A stretch of DNA of 64,000 bases from NCBI RefSeq assembly GCF_014189505.1, contig NZ_CP050301.1, positions 3,107,501 through 3,171,500 on the forward strand, written 5' to 3'. The DNA comes from Phyllobacterium sp. 628. Its GTDB lineage: Bacteria; Pseudomonadota; Alphaproteobacteria; Rhizobiales; Rhizobiaceae. Every line of letters begins with the position of its first letter. Position 1 is the stretch's first letter. The notes under the pieces are model-generated. The model ran no database searches. It was not told where the DNA came from and was given only the letters and a program-made list of their open reading frames with translations. Shown piece by piece: positions 1 to 10,002 of the stretch. Made by a program: the position numbers and the translations under genes.

Positions 1-715
1 TTCCTTCAACCAGAACCCTTTTCTGACCCAGTACGGCAATTCTGTCACACACAGCGAACAGGCTGTCGAGATCGTGGGTCACCATATAGACCGTCAAACC
101 CATCGTGTCGCGCAGGTTGGCAATGAGCTGGTCGAACTCGGCAGCACCGATAGGATCAAGACCTGAAGTCGGCTCGTCCAGAAAAACGATTTCGGGATCG
201 AGCGACAAAGCCCGCGCCAAAGCGGCGCGCTTGATCATGCCGCCGGACAGCTCAGATGGAAACTTCTCCGCCGTATCAGGCTTCAAACCGACAAGATCGA
301 TCTTCAAACGTGCAAGCTCGTCCATCAGCTTCTGCGGAATATCGAGATATTCGCGCATTGGTACCTGAATGTTTTCCATAACAGTCAGAGATGAGAACAG
401 CGCACCGTGCTGAAACAGAACGCCCATGCGCATATCGACGCCAAGTTTTTCTTCATCACTCGCCTTGTCGATATCGTGTCCGAAGATGCTGATCTCGCCA
501 TGCTGCTTCTGGTTCAAACCCAGAATGGTGCGCATCAGAACCGATTTGCCGGTGCCGGATGCACCAACAAAGCCAAGGATTTCACCGCGGTAGACATCCA
601 GCGACAAATGATCGAGCACAGACGAACGTCCAAAAGACACGCTGACATCCCGAACCGAGAGGATCACTTCGTCCGCGTGCTGACCGTTGTTCTGGCTATC
701 TGCTGCTGAATTCAT
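1..715 (-). CDS. mlaF: ABC transporter ATP-binding protein, MlaF-like (partial)
   Basis: This is the ATPase of a retrograde phospholipid (Mla-type) ABC transporter that works with the MlaE permease encoded just upstream. Reading the minus strand from ATG at 715 shows Walker A GASGTGKS near residue 50, signature LSGGMIKRAALAR, Walker B IVFLDEPTSGLD and the H-loop VTHD, in the order expected for an ABC ATPase. The last few dozen residues are cut off by the left edge. It starts 21 bp after the mlaE stop on the same strand, so the two are almost certainly cotranscribed. The substrate-binding mlaD gene would be expected beyond the edge. The family is certain; the substrate is inferred from the neighbour. 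Confidence 0.9.
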   Translation of the reverse strand, partial: MNSAADSQNNGQHADEVILSVRDVSVSFGRSSVLDHLSLDVYRGEILGFVGASGTGKSVLMRTILGLNQKQHGEISIFGHDIDKASDEEKLGVDMRMGVLFQHGALFSSLTVMENIQVPMREYLDIPQKLMDELARLKIDLVGLKPDTAEKFPSELSGGMIKRAALARALSLDPEIVFLDEPTSGLDPIGAAEFDQLIANLRDTMGLTVYMVTHDLDSLFAVCDRIAVLGQKRVLVEG

Positions 716-736
716 TCGCCTTGGGCGTCCCTGAAC

Positions 737-1912
737 CTAAAAATTGATGGATGCGTAGAAAATTGCGAAAATGCCATCGACGACAATCACGACAAAAATG
801 GATTTAACCACGGAGGCTGTGACGCGCTGACCCAGCGATTCCGCGCTGCCGCCAACCTTCATGCCTTCGACAGAAGCCATAACACCAATAATCATTGCCA
901 TGAATGGCGCTTTGATCAATCCAGCGAGATAACTGGACAAATCAATCGCATCGCGTAACCGCGTTAAAAATGCTTCAGGCGAAATACCCGAATAGGCCCA
1001 GGTGATCATGGATGCGCCCAGCAGAGCGGTAAAATCCGAAATAATGGTCAGCAATGGCAAGGCGATAACCAGCGCAACAAGCCGCGGAAACACCAGAACG
1101 CCAACCGGGTTGAGCCCGATAACTGTCAGCGCGTCGGTTTCTTCCCGCATTTTCATCGAGCCGATTTCGGCGGTAATCGCACTGCCGGAGCGGCCCGCAA
1201 TCATGATCGCAGTCAAGAGCACGCCAATTTCACGTAAGACCAGAATACCGACCAGATCGACGACGAAAATTTCAGCGCCGAAGTAACGCAACTGAAATGC
1301 GCCCTGTTGAGCGATAATGGCACCGATAATTGTCGACATCAGCACAACAACCGGCACCGCACCGATTCCCATGCTTTCCAGTTGGTGGACGATAGCCGCA
1401 GGGCGGATACCGCTGCGCCCGCTGCCCTTCATCTGCGCACCGCGAATGGTTGCACCAAGGATATGCATCGACATGATGAAGTCATCGCGAAACGCATAGA
1501 CGCGGCGGCCGATCCATTCGAAAAAACTGGTGAACATCGACGGTCGGTCAACGTGTACGATTTCTTCCGGCGCTGTTGCTGCTTCGCCCACAGCTTCAAA
1601 CAGAGCAGACCAACTCGCCGACTGACCTTGGATGGTGACTTCCTTGCCGGTCTTTTCCAGCGCTGTGCGCAAACGCTCCACGAGCCAAGTCCCGGCTGTA
1701 TCGAGCAGTTGGACCGCTGATAGATCAATGACTGCACTGGAAAAGCCATTCTTGCGGCCAATTTCGCGCATCTGCTCATCAACGCGCCGCATATTGCGTG
1801 TCGTCCATGCGCCCGCAAGCGTTATCAGCGCCCGATCACCATCAATGCTGAGATCAACATGTGGCGCCGCGGCCGTAGAAGCACTTGAATTGTTTGCTCT
1901 ATCGGTCAACAT
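737..1912 (-). CDS. mlaE: MlaE family ABC transporter permease with N-terminal STAS domain
   Basis: This 391-residue inner-membrane permease belongs to a phospholipid/organic-solvent-tolerance (MlaE/Ttg2B) transporter. Residues about 15-110 form a STAS domain of the MlaB type fused to the permease, a fusion common in rhizobia where no separate mlaB exists. Residues about 140-391 form the MlaE domain with 5-6 hydrophobic segments and a conserved cytoplasmic loop (AGRSGSAITAEIG followed by MKMREETDAL). It is the first gene of the mlaE-mlaF operon. Its promoter must lie in the gap to dgcA, close to the palindromic element at 1958-2231. Confidence 0.93.
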   Translation of the reverse strand: MLTDRANNSSASTAAAPHVDLSIDGDRALITLAGAWTTRNMRRVDEQMREIGRKNGFSSAVIDLSAVQLLDTAGTWLVERLRTALEKTGKEVTIQGQSASWSALFEAVGEAATAPEEIVHVDRPSMFTSFFEWIGRRVYAFRDDFIMSMHILGATIRGAQMKGSGRSGIRPAAIVHQLESMGIGAVPVVVLMSTIIGAIIAQQGAFQLRYFGAEIFVVDLVGILVLREIGVLLTAIMIAGRSGSAITAEIGSMKMREETDALTVIGLNPVGVLVFPRLVALVIALPLLTIISDFTALLGASMITWAYSGISPEAFLTRLRDAIDLSSYLAGLIKAPFMAMIIGVMASVEGMKVGGSAESLGQRVTASVVKSIFVVIVVDGIFAIFYASINF

Positions 1913-1957
1913 CCCTCACACATATCGAGTCTCGCTCTTGATGTCACTGTAGCAATT

Positions 1958-2231
1958 AGAGCCTTGCCTGTTTAAATAGAACCGGTTCTGTTTCTCGGAT
2001 GGCGAGACAATCCACGCGGAAGGTAGCGAGGCCGATGTTTACCCATCGGACGAAGCTGCCTGACAAAGTGGTTGGCCGCCAGCCGGAAACCCGAAGGGCC
2101 GGGTGAATTTGGGCCAATTCCTGCGGGCTTTGACCTCGCCCGATGGATAAACATCGGTCTCGTCAAATCCCTTGATCTTGTCCACAAACTCCCTCCGGCA
2201 GAACGGTTCCATTTAAGCAGGCAAGGCTCTA
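1958..2231. repeat. Long degenerate inverted repeat (palindromic intergenic element)
   Basis: The gap between divergent mlaE and dgcA is one large imperfect palindrome centred near 2094. The outer arms 1958-1990 and 2230-2199 match at almost every base (both read agagccttgcctg, then taaat and gaacc, going inward). Middle arms 2028-2055 and 2162-2135 match at about 25 of 28 positions around ccgatgttta. An inner pair ttggcc (2072-2077) and ggccaa (2112-2117) keeps the same centre. It resembles short palindromic repeats reported between Brucella-group genes, but I could not compare it with a library. The right arm ends about 10 bp before the dgcA start, so its fold could affect dgcA translation. 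Confidence 0.75.
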
Positions 2232-2240
2232 AGGCGCATA

Positions 2241-3224
2241 ATGGGAAAAAATCTGATCGTATCCGTCGAACGCTGGCCCATCGCTGGAACGTTTACAATC
2301 TCTCGAGGTTCCAAGACGGAAGCGGCAATCGTGCTTTGCACTTTGAGTAACGGGCCCTACACCGGACGCGGCGAATGTGTGCCTTACGCACGCTACGGCG
2401 AAAGTCTCGATTCTGTCTGCGCTGAGATTGAAAAGCTGCGCGAGGCTCTGGTTCAAGGTGCTACCCGGCACGATTTACCTGGACTGATCGGAGCAGGTGC
2501 GGCGCGCAACGCCGTCGATTGCGCGCTCTGGGACTTAGAAGCCAAACAAAGCGGACAACGGGTAGCGGACATGCTTGGCCTGCCGCCCTTAAAATCCTTG
2601 ACCACCGCAGTGACTGTTTCGTTCGGCGATCCCCAAACTATGGCAGCTTCAGCTCGAGCGCTCGCGGAACGGCCTTTGATCAAGGTGAAGGTTGGCGGCG
2701 AAAACGACGTCGAGCGCATTCGTGCAGTCGCAAAGGCCGCGCCGAACAGCCGGATCATCCTTGATGCAAATGAAGGTTGGTCCGACGCCAATATTATCGA
2801 AAACATGCTCGCGGCTGCGAAGGCAGGTGTGGTTTTGATTGAGCAGCCTCTTCCAGCCGGAAAAGACGCCATTCTTGCAAAAATCCCCCATCCGGTGCCG
2901 ATCTGCGCCGATGAAAGCGCCCACGGTACCGACGATTTGCACACATTGCTCGGCATTTATGACAGCATCAACATCAAGCTCGACAAATCAGGCGGTTTGA
3001 CCGAAGCCATGCGCATGCAAAAGCGTGCGCGCGAACTGGGTTTTGGGATTATGGTTGGTTGCATGGTCGGCACGTCACTGGCCATGGCTCCCGCCTTTCT
3101 GGTGGCGCAAGACGCAGACTTTGTCGATCTCGATGGCCCTTTGATTCTTAAAGAGGACCGCGCGCCGGGCCTTGCCTTCGAAGGCAGCAGCGTTGCACCG
3201 CCGGAGCCAGAACTCTGGGGCTAG
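2241..3224 (+). CDS. dgcA: Dipeptide epimerase / N-acetyl-D-Glu racemase (DgcA-like), enolase superfamily
   Basis: This 327-residue member of the mandelate racemase/muconate-lactonizing branch of the enolase superfamily interconverts stereoisomers of Ala-Glu-type dipeptides or N-acyl-glutamate. Visible active-site elements are the KxK pair in LIKVKVGG, metal ligands in ILDANEGW, LIEQPL and CADES, and the C-terminal base lysine in NIKLDKSGG. The DgcA assignment follows the short alphaproteobacterial form that usually sits beside dgcN; no dgcN-like gene (DUF1611) is present here, so substrate choice between L-Ala-D/L-Glu and N-acetyl-D-Glu is open. The ATG at 2241 follows AAGG and sits directly after the palindromic element. 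Confidence 0.85.
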   Translation: MGKNLIVSVERWPIAGTFTISRGSKTEAAIVLCTLSNGPYTGRGECVPYARYGESLDSVCAEIEKLREALVQGATRHDLPGLIGAGAARNAVDCALWDLEAKQSGQRVADMLGLPPLKSLTTAVTVSFGDPQTMAASARALAERPLIKVKVGGENDVERIRAVAKAAPNSRIILDANEGWSDANIIENMLAAAKAGVVLIEQPLPAGKDAILAKIPHPVPICADESAHGTDDLHTLLGIYDSINIKLDKSGGLTEAMRMQKRARELGFGIMVGCMVGTSLAMAPAFLVAQDADFVDLDGPLILKEDRAPGLAFEGSSVAPPEPELWG

Positions 3225-3228
3225 GGCC

Positions 3229-4431
3229 TCAGCGTTCGCGCTGTTCCAGCTTAAGAGAAACGTTGGCGAGGAAAAGCCCAATCGCGGCCAGAACGACCAT
3301 TGCATAGAACCCGTAAATGCCGGTGGCGCTATAAAGCGGGCCAGAGACCATCGTAATGATTGCCAGCGATGTACCGATGAAAAACGTGGAGATGCCCTGT
3401 GCTGTGCCGCCCTTTTCCTCCGGAATGGTCATGGCGATCATCTTCTGCATGCCGAGAAACGAGAGTGCGAAGGAAAACGAGTGCAGGCTCTGCACCACGA
3501 AAAAGCCGGTGACGCCAAAGCCAGCGGGCACAATCAACGGGAAGACAGTCCAGCGGAAGATAGCAACACCGGAGCCGATCATCAGAACCCGGGCCGGATG
3601 CAGACGCCCGAACACCCGGCGAAAGCAGGTGAACATAATCACTTCCGCCACAACGGCGATCGACCATAGGGCGCCGATCACCGTTTCCTCGATGCCAATC
3701 GACTTCCAGTAAATGGCGGAAAAGCTGTAGCCATAGGCATGGCTGGCCTGCGTGATACCAGTGGCAATCAGAAACGTTACGAATGCCGGACGCCGCAGTG
3801 CCCTGCCCGCATCGGCCATATCAATGTCAGAGAGCGGCGACAGACGGCGCGGCTTGCCAATGCGCGGCACAACAAAACTCATCCCGCAGGCAGCAATGAG
3901 AGCCCCGAGCAGAACCGTTGGGATAATCCATTCACCCGTATGCTGGATCAGCACACCGCCACCAAAGGACGCCAGCAGAAAGGCAATAGAGCCCCAGACA
4001 CGCATACGCGCAAAATCAGCGCCATAGCGGCGCACACCTGAAAGAGCAATCGTATCGGCCAATGGCACCTGCGATGTCCAGGGCGCGGCCAAGACCAGCG
4101 AAACGACAAGGATGCCGAAAAAATTGAATGGCAAAAAGTAAAACGCCGCGACAATGACGGCAAGAATGGTCGCGATCGTCAGGATATGCGCGCGATCATT
4201 CGATTGATCCGCAAGAATGGAAACCAGGGGCGCTGCAATCACACGCACGAATAGCGGCATGGACAGCACGATCGAGATCTCCGTCGGTGACAGCGATTTG
4301 AATTCGAGCCAGAGCGGAAAGTACGGCAGATGCAAACCACTCGAAATGAAGATAGCAAAGTAAGCCAGAGCAAGCCGCAACTCGAAACGAGACGGTTTGT
4401 CGTGAAAATTATCCGCAGTTGCGGCTGTCAT
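3229..4431 (-). CDS. MFS transporter (MFS_1-like, PPP/HcaT type)
   Basis: A 400-residue major facilitator with about 12 hydrophobic segments. The N-terminal region (LRLALAYFAIFISSGLHLPY, then FPLWLE) is typical of the MFS_1-like family that includes phenylpropionate transporter HcaT and several uncharacterised rhizobial exporters. It ends 4 bp after the dgcA stop and converges on it, so the two genes share a 3' junction without a visible terminator. Substrate cannot be told from the sequence. The start ATG at 4431 leaves 260 bp to the divergent RDD gene, enough for both promoters. Confidence 0.85.
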   Translation of the reverse strand: MTAATADNFHDKPSRFELRLALAYFAIFISSGLHLPYFPLWLEFKSLSPTEISIVLSMPLFVRVIAAPLVSILADQSNDRAHILTIATILAVIVAAFYFLPFNFFGILVVSLVLAAPWTSQVPLADTIALSGVRRYGADFARMRVWGSIAFLLASFGGGVLIQHTGEWIIPTVLLGALIAACGMSFVVPRIGKPRRLSPLSDIDMADAGRALRRPAFVTFLIATGITQASHAYGYSFSAIYWKSIGIEETVIGALWSIAVVAEVIMFTCFRRVFGRLHPARVLMIGSGVAIFRWTVFPLIVPAGFGVTGFFVVQSLHSFSFALSFLGMQKMIAMTIPEEKGGTAQGISTFFIGTSLAIITMVSGPLYSATGIYGFYAMVVLAAIGLFLANVSLKLEQRER

Positions 4432-4694
4432 CGGGTAGGACTTTCGGAGAATAGACGGAACGGCATGTTATATATAGATTGATCCGTCTCCCGAAGTATC
4501 ACGATTTGCGACAACGACCTAGAAGCGTTGAAGGTTTTTGTTGGGTTTAAGTATTCATTGCAACGGAAAAGCCCCCGGCGAAAAATTTCGAATATATGAT
4601 TGGTGTTGCACAGTTTATTTTCGTTTTTGAATTGTATTTACCAAAAAATCCATTCACCTTAACGCAAATATGATCACGCGGGGGCAAGATCACA

Positions 4695-5504
4695 ATGACA
4701 GATACATCCGACTATTCTCAGCCGAAACGATCAGATTTCTGGCGGCGGGTCGGCGCATTGTTAATCGATTCCATCATCGTATTGCTACCATTGCAGATAT
4801 TGGTAATGGTACTCTACGCACAAACAAATGGAGCTGTTCAGGGCACCTTTGGGTTTACGACCACAATTTGTTATTCAGTGTCTGCACTGCCGGAGGGTAT
4901 CAAGCTTGACCCTCCACCTCCCGCTGATTACGACTCGATAACCGATTGTCACACCGGTCTTCTTGGCTTCGACATGTCACGAGAGTTGGTCATCAGCAAA
5001 AGCACCGAGCAAGGATCTGTCACGACAACAGTCAGTCAAACTTACACTCTCGGACCTGACAGTGTTCCACGAACTGCGTGGTCAATGGATATTCCAGCTA
5101 TAATTATCTTTTTGGCATATCTTATTTTTATGGAATTTAAGTCCGGTTCCACCTTCGGAAAGCGCGCTGTAAAAATACGAGCTGTCGATATTGCTGATGT
5201 AACGCGTTCAGGTCTGCCGCTGCGCAAAGCAATCCAGCGAAATTTGGCCATGTGGATCGGTTCGATCCCCGGTTTGCTGGTTCTTGCTCTTCTATTTTTT
5301 AAGAGTCTACAAGCCGCACCTAATTTCTCAGGTGTTTTCTTTTTCGTGGCGATCGCGTTCATCATCCAACTTGGCTGGACAATATGGATTATTGTTTCAG
5401 TTTCCCAGAAAAACGACCCGATTTACGATCAACTGGCAGCAACGGCTGTAATACGAGTGGAAACCAAACCCGTTAGCGCGCCGACACAGTCCGCGCAGCC
5501 TTAG
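4695..5504 (+). CDS. RDD family membrane protein
   Basis: A 269-residue inner-membrane protein. Residues 12-30 carry the RDD-family start (FWRRVGALLIDSIIVLLP), followed after a polar loop of about 90 residues by a segment with FGKRAVKIRAVD, another family hallmark, and two further membrane helices. The polar loop contains two cysteines (ICYS and DCHTG), suggesting a periplasmic insert. Some RDD proteins have been linked to ion transport or sodium tolerance, but no specific role can be assigned here. The 3' end overlaps the convergent glycosyltransferase gene by 32 bp. The upstream 260 bp are AT-rich and are the likely promoter region. Confidence 0.8.
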   Translation: MTDTSDYSQPKRSDFWRRVGALLIDSIIVLLPLQILVMVLYAQTNGAVQGTFGFTTTICYSVSALPEGIKLDPPPPADYDSITDCHTGLLGFDMSRELVISKSTEQGSVTTTVSQTYTLGPDSVPRTAWSMDIPAIIIFLAYLIFMEFKSGSTFGKRAVKIRAVDIADVTRSGLPLRKAIQRNLAMWIGSIPGLLVLALLFFKSLQAAPNFSGVFFFVAIAFIIQLGWTIWIIVSVSQKNDPIYDQLAATAVIRVETKPVSAPTQSAQP

Positions 5505-6531
5505 TCCGGCGGCCGATGGGCTGTTTGACGGCAACGACCGCCGTGAGAATTTCTTCGAAAATATCGGCACAGGCTTCCCAACTGAAGCCCTGAAGTTTGG
5601 TATCGGGATCGACCGGCCCCATCTTCAAGGCACCGAGTGCCGCTTCCTGCAAATCGGCTGATAACACGCCTGCGCCCGTCGCACCGATGACATCTTTAGG
5701 GCCAGCAACGGGATAACCCGCCACCGGAAGCCCGCAGGCAATGGCTTCAAGCAGCACAAGACCAAACGTATCGGTGCGGCTGGGAAAGACGAAAACATTA
5801 GCACCCGCATAATGGCGGGCGAGGTCTTCGCCTTCCTTCTTGCCGGCAAAGACAGCATCAGGGAACTTCCGTTTCAGTTCGTCCATGTCTGGACCGTCGC
5901 CGACAATCAGCTTCGTTCCCGGCAGGTCGAGCGACAGGAATGCTTCCAGATTTTTCTCCGGCGCAACGCGGCCGACACACAGAAACACCGGGTGTTGCAA
6001 ACCAAGATCGACGTCCGCTTGCGGTCTGAACAGCGCGCGGTCAACGCCGCGCGTCCAGACCTTCAGCGTATCAAAACCGCGTTCCGTCAATTCCTCATAG
6101 ATGGATTGCGTTGGCACAAGGCAGGTTTCGGCAGCATTATGAAACCGCCGCAGGAAGCCATAGGTCCATGATAAGGGGATCGGCAGGCGTTCGCGCAGAT
6201 ATTCCGGGAAACGCGTATGAAAGCTGGTGGTGAAACGCCATTTGTTCTTCAGGCATGCCCGCCGCGCCATGATACCAAGCGGACCTTCAGTCGCGATATG
6301 AACGAAAGCGGGCTGCAATGCCTCAATCCGGGACTTCACCGCAGCCGGATGGGTCAAGGCCAGACGGATTTCCGGATAGGTCGGGCATGGCACGGAGCGA
6401 TAATCCGCAGGCGAGATGATCGTCACCTCAACGCCGCGCGCTTCCATCTGCTCGCGCAGTTTTGTCAGAGTCCGCACGACACCATTCACCTGCGGATGCC
6501 AGGCATCGGAAACAATGACGAGCCTTTTCAT
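5473..6531 (-). CDS. Glycosyltransferase family 4 protein
   Basis: A 352-residue GT-B fold glycosyltransferase. The N-terminal domain starts RLVIVSDAWHPQVNGVVRTL, the classic acceptor-side GT4 opening. The C-terminal donor domain shows CVGRVAPEKN, VFPSRTDTFGLVLLEA (the EX7E-type motif) and CGLPVAGYPV. Related rhizobial enzymes move sugars onto diacylglycerol or lipid A-like acceptors. It lies 27 bp downstream of the LpxH-like phosphoesterase on the same strand, so a shared lipid-glycosylation pathway is a reasonable inference. Donor and acceptor remain unknown. Confidence 0.87.
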   Translation of the reverse strand: MKRLVIVSDAWHPQVNGVVRTLTKLREQMEARGVEVTIISPADYRSVPCPTYPEIRLALTHPAAVKSRIEALQPAFVHIATEGPLGIMARRACLKNKWRFTTSFHTRFPEYLRERLPIPLSWTYGFLRRFHNAAETCLVPTQSIYEELTERGFDTLKVWTRGVDRALFRPQADVDLGLQHPVFLCVGRVAPEKNLEAFLSLDLPGTKLIVGDGPDMDELKRKFPDAVFAGKKEGEDLARHYAGANVFVFPSRTDTFGLVLLEAIACGLPVAGYPVAGPKDVIGATGAGVLSADLQEAALGALKMGPVDPDTKLQGFSWEACADIFEEILTAVVAVKQPIGRRTKAARTVSAR

Positions 6532-6558
6532 TGGAATAATCCTTGCCGGAGAAGGATA

Positions 6559-7380
6559 TCAGGCCGCATTCGCCGCCTTGGGCCGCTTGTCTTCCAGTTT
6601 GACAACCGGGGCAAAACCAGCCTTCTCGCCAATCAGATGCGTCCAGGAAATAAGCTCCATTTTGCCGTCATTATGTTCGACAATCGCCGTACAGCTTTCA
6701 ACCCAGTCGCCCGTATTGATGTATTCAATGCCGTCGATCTGTTCGATGGTCGCATGATGGATGTGCCCACAGATGACGCCATCGGCGCCGATGCGGCGGG
6801 CTTCTTCGGAAACCACGGTCTGGAAGGAACCGATGAAATTGACAGCCTTCTTCACCCGGAATTTTGCCCAGGCCGAGAACGACCAGTAGCGCAGCCCAAG
6901 CATGCGCCGAACCTTGTTCATGACGGTGTTGATCGCCAGCGCTGCGTCATAGGCCCAATCACCAAGATAGGCGATGTGCCGGGCATTACGCACGACCACG
7001 TCAAACTGATCACCATGGATCACGAGAAATTTACGGCCGTCCGCAGTCTCGTGCATCGTCCGGTCCATGACCTCGATACCGCCAAAATGCGTGCCCTGAA
7101 AATCGCGCAGAAATTCGTCATGATTGCCGGCAATATAAAGAATTCGCGCGCCCTTGCGACTTTTGCGCAAAAGCTTCTGCACGATATCATTGTGTTCCTG
7201 CGGCCAATGCCAACTGCGGCGCAGACGCCAGCCATCGACAATATCGCCAACGAGATAGATCGTATCGGCATCGTGATACTTCAGAAAATCCAGCAGGAAA
7301 TTCGCTTTCGCACCCTTTGAGCCGAGATGAACATCGGACAAAAAGATCGTACGGAACTTGCGGGCCTCTGGCTCGACCAT
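6559..7380 (-). CDS. UDP-2,3-diacylglucosamine diphosphatase-like metallophosphoesterase
   Basis: A 273-residue calcineurin-like phosphoesterase of the LpxH-like group. All five metal-binding motifs are visible: DVHLGS (about residue 16), GDIVDGWR, AGNHDEFL, HGDQFD and GHIHHA. LpxH proper hydrolyses UDP-diacylglucosamine in lipid A synthesis, but alphaproteobacteria normally use LpxI for that step. This larger LpxH-like form therefore probably acts on another substrate. It is the first gene of a two-gene unit with the GT4 glycosyltransferase. The ATG at 7380 leaves about 230 bp to divergent malic enzyme. Confidence 0.85.
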   Translation of the reverse strand: MVEPEARKFRTIFLSDVHLGSKGAKANFLLDFLKYHDADTIYLVGDIVDGWRLRRSWHWPQEHNDIVQKLLRKSRKGARILYIAGNHDEFLRDFQGTHFGGIEVMDRTMHETADGRKFLVIHGDQFDVVVRNARHIAYLGDWAYDAALAINTVMNKVRRMLGLRYWSFSAWAKFRVKKAVNFIGSFQTVVSEEARRIGADGVICGHIHHATIEQIDGIEYINTGDWVESCTAIVEHNDGKMELISWTHLIGEKAGFAPVVKLEDKRPKAANAA

Positions 7381-7608
7381 GATGCTGATCTCCGTTCAGC
7401 GCTGATACACACGGGGTATCTACACGCCGACACAAACCTGATTCATGTCACAGTCTTATGACGCTGGCGAAAAGTAAGTGGTTTCGAAAGATAAACACTT
7501 GTAACAAAATAGACTTCATTTATGGCTCTTCATGTCATTTATGCATGCTAAAAAGATTGAATCGCAAATCCCACAATGCGACCAGCCAATTTTCGGAGGA
7601 TCTGATCC

Positions 7609-9906
7609 ATGGCCAAGGACAACACGCCCAACCAGTCTGACCTTGATGAGAGCGCACTTTTTTATCACCGCTTTCCCCGGCCAGGTAAGTTGGAAATCCA
7701 GGCAACCAAACCGCTTGGAAATCAGCGTGACCTGGCCCTAGCCTATTCCCCCGGCGTAGCGGCTCCATGTCTGGCCATTCATGCCGATCCAGCCACGGCC
7801 GCCGACTATACCAGCCGCGCCAATCTGGTTGCTGTTATTTCGAACGGCACCGCCGTGCTTGGTCTCGGCAATATCGGACCCCTCGCGTCCAAGCCTGTCA
7901 TGGAAGGCAAGGCAGTCCTGTTCAAGAAATTCGCTGACATCGACGTTTTTGATATTGAAATCGATGCGCAGGAAATCAACAAGATCGTTGACGTTGTTGC
8001 CGCACTCGAGCCGACTTTCGGCGGCATCAACCTTGAAGATATTAAGGCACCGGAATGTTTCGACGTGGAAGAAATCCTCCGCGCCAAGATGAACATTCCG
8101 GTTTTCCATGATGACCAGCATGGCACAGCCATCATCGTTGCCGCTGCGATCCTCAATGGTATGGAACTGGCCGGCAAGGATCTGTCCAAGGTCAAGATCG
8201 TCGCATCAGGCGCTGGTGCTGCCGCCCTCGCCTGTCTCAACCTTCTGGTCAAGCTCGGTGCCAATCGCAAAAATATCTGGGTCTGCGATCTTGATGGCGT
8301 CGTCTATGACGGCCGTAATACGCTGATGGACCGCTGGAAATCCGTTTATGCGCAGAAGACCGACGCCCGTGTGCTGGCTGACGTTATCGGCGGTGCCGAT
8401 GTGTTCCTTGGCCTATCTGCTGCCGGTGTGCTTAAGCCGGAACTATTGAAGCAAATGGCGCCCAACCCGCTGATCATGGCGCTTGCCAATCCGAACCCTG
8501 AAATCATGCCCGAGGACGCACGTGCGGCACGGCCTGATGCCATGATTTGTACCGGGCGCTCCGACTTCCCCAATCAGGTCAACAATGTCCTGTGTTTCCC
8601 CTATATTTTCCGCGGCGCGCTCGATTGCGGCGCTCGGGCGATCAATGAAGAAATGAAGATGGCGGCGGTGAAGGCTATTGCTGCCCTCGCCCGGGAAGAG
8701 CCATCGGATGTCGCCGCCCGTGCCTATTCCGGTGAAACACCAACATTCGGTCCAAACTATCTGATCCCTTCACCCTTTGATCCCCGCCTGATCCTGCGCA
8801 TAGCTCCTGCTGTTGCCAAGGCAGCCATGGAGACAGGTGTCGCTGACCGTCCGATTGAAGATTTTGATGCCTATCTTGACCGGCTGAACCGCTTTGTCTT
8901 CCGCTCCGGCCTGATCATGAAGCCGATCTTCACAGCGGCGCGCACAGCTGAAAAGAAACGCGTCATTTATGCCGATGGTGAAGATGAGCGCGTGCTGCGT
9001 GCTGCACAGGTGGTGCTTGAAGAAGGCACAGCCATTCCGACGCTGATCGGTCGTCCGCAGGTTATCGAGACACGGCTCCAGCGTTATGGCCTGAAGATCA
9101 AAGTTGGTACGGATTTCGATATTATCGATCCGGAGGACGATCCGCGCTATCGCGACTACGTTGACTTGCTGGTCAATCTCACTGGGCGCCGGGGCACGAC
9201 ACCAGAAGTTGCACGCACCATGGTCCGCGCCAGCGGTACGGTCATTGCGGCACTGGCGATTGTTCGCGGCGAAGCCGATGCCATGATCTGCGGGCTTGAA
9301 GGTCGTTTCGAGCGGCATTTGCGCAATGTCGATCAGATTATCGGAAAGCTGGAAGGTATTCGCAATTTCTCGGCTTTGAGTCTCCTGATCTCGCAGCGCG
9401 GCATTCTGTTTCTGACGGACACCTATGTCAGCATTGACCCGACCGCGGAAGAAATTGCGGAAAAAACCGTTCTTGCTGCCAATGAAATTCGCCGCTTCGG
9501 TATCGAGCCGAAGGCTGCACTTCTCTCGCATTCCAACTTTGGCTCGCGCGATTCTGAAAGTGCCGCAAAGATGCGCGCTGCCTCGGAAATCCTGCGCTCC
9601 AAGGCACCGGATCTGGAACAGGATGGCGAAATGCATGGCGACTCCGCCCTGTCGGAAATCCTGCGTGAGCGTGTACTGCCGCATTCCCGTTTGAGCGGCG
9701 AAGCCAATCTTCTGGTATTCCCCAATCTCGATGCAGCAAACATTACGTTGAACGTCGTCAAATCCGTCACAGACGCGCTGCATGTCGGGCCGATCCTGCT
9801 CGGCGCTGCCAAGCCGGTGCATATTCTGACGCCTTCGGTGACATCGCGTGGTATCGTCAACATGACGGCGCTGGCCGTTGTCGAGGCGTCCCAGCGCCTG
9901 GAATAA
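7609..9906 (+). CDS. NADP-dependent malic enzyme with C-terminal phosphotransacetylase-like domain
   Basis: A 765-residue cytoplasmic enzyme that converts malate to pyruvate and CO2 with NAD(P) reduction. Residues about 20-430 form the malic enzyme part: [20 protein letters not shown] (metal/substrate loop) and the nucleotide-binding [10 protein letters not shown]. Residues about 440-765 form a phosphate acetyl/butyryltransferase-like domain that is usually catalytically silent but regulatory in these rhizobial MaeB/TME/DME enzymes. A strong GGAGG lies 8-12 bp before the ATG. Whether it prefers NADP (Tme) or NAD (Dme) cannot be read from the motifs alone. It is transcribed singly. Confidence 0.95.
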   Translation: MAKDNTPNQSDLDESALFYHRFPRPGKLEIQATKPLGNQRDLALAYSPGVAAPCLAIHADPATAADYTSRANLVAVISNGTAVLGLGNIGPLASKPVMEGKAVLFKKFADIDVFDIEIDAQEINKIVDVVAALEPTFGGINLEDIKAPECFDVEEILRAKMNIPVFHDDQHGTAIIVAAAILNGMELAGKDLSKVKIVASGAGAAALACLNLLVKLGANRKNIWVCDLDGVVYDGRNTLMDRWKSVYAQKTDARVLADVIGGADVFLGLSAAGVLKPELLKQMAPNPLIMALANPNPEIMPEDARAARPDAMICTGRSDFPNQVNNVLCFPYIFRGALDCGARAINEEMKMAAVKAIAALAREEPSDVAARAYSGETPTFGPNYLIPSPFDPRLILRIAPAVAKAAMETGVADRPIEDFDAYLDRLNRFVFRSGLIMKPIFTAARTAEKKRVIYADGEDERVLRAAQVVLEEGTAIPTLIGRPQVIETRLQRYGLKIKVGTDFDIIDPEDDPRYRDYVDLLVNLTGRRGTTPEVARTMVRASGTVIAALAIVRGEADAMICGLEGRFERHLRNVDQIIGKLEGIRNFSALSLLISQRGILFLTDTYVSIDPTAEEIAEKTVLAANEIRRFGIEPKAALLSHSNFGSRDSESAAKMRAASEILRSKAPDLEQDGEMHGDSALSEILRERVLPHSRLSGEANLLVFPNLDAANITLNVVKSVTDALHVGPILLGAAKPVHILTPSVTSRGIVNMTALAVVEASQRLE

Positions 9907-10002
9907 TAAGCGGGCGTCTTATTGCTGCCGCACGTTCATGGATGGTTCATGCGCATTCAGCCAAACTGGTTGCGCATGATCTTGGCAGGGCTTGAGCACT
10001 AT

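Noticed and set aside
6217-7320. Long plus-strand open frame opposite the glycosyltransferase and phosphoesterase genes
   Set aside because: It has no recognisable domain, no ribosome-binding site, and spans two well-supported minus-strand genes; it is a by-product of their codon bias.
8770-9822. Minus-strand open frame of about 350 codons inside malic enzyme
   Set aside because: The malic enzyme frame is conserved over its full length; the opposite frame has no family match or start signal.
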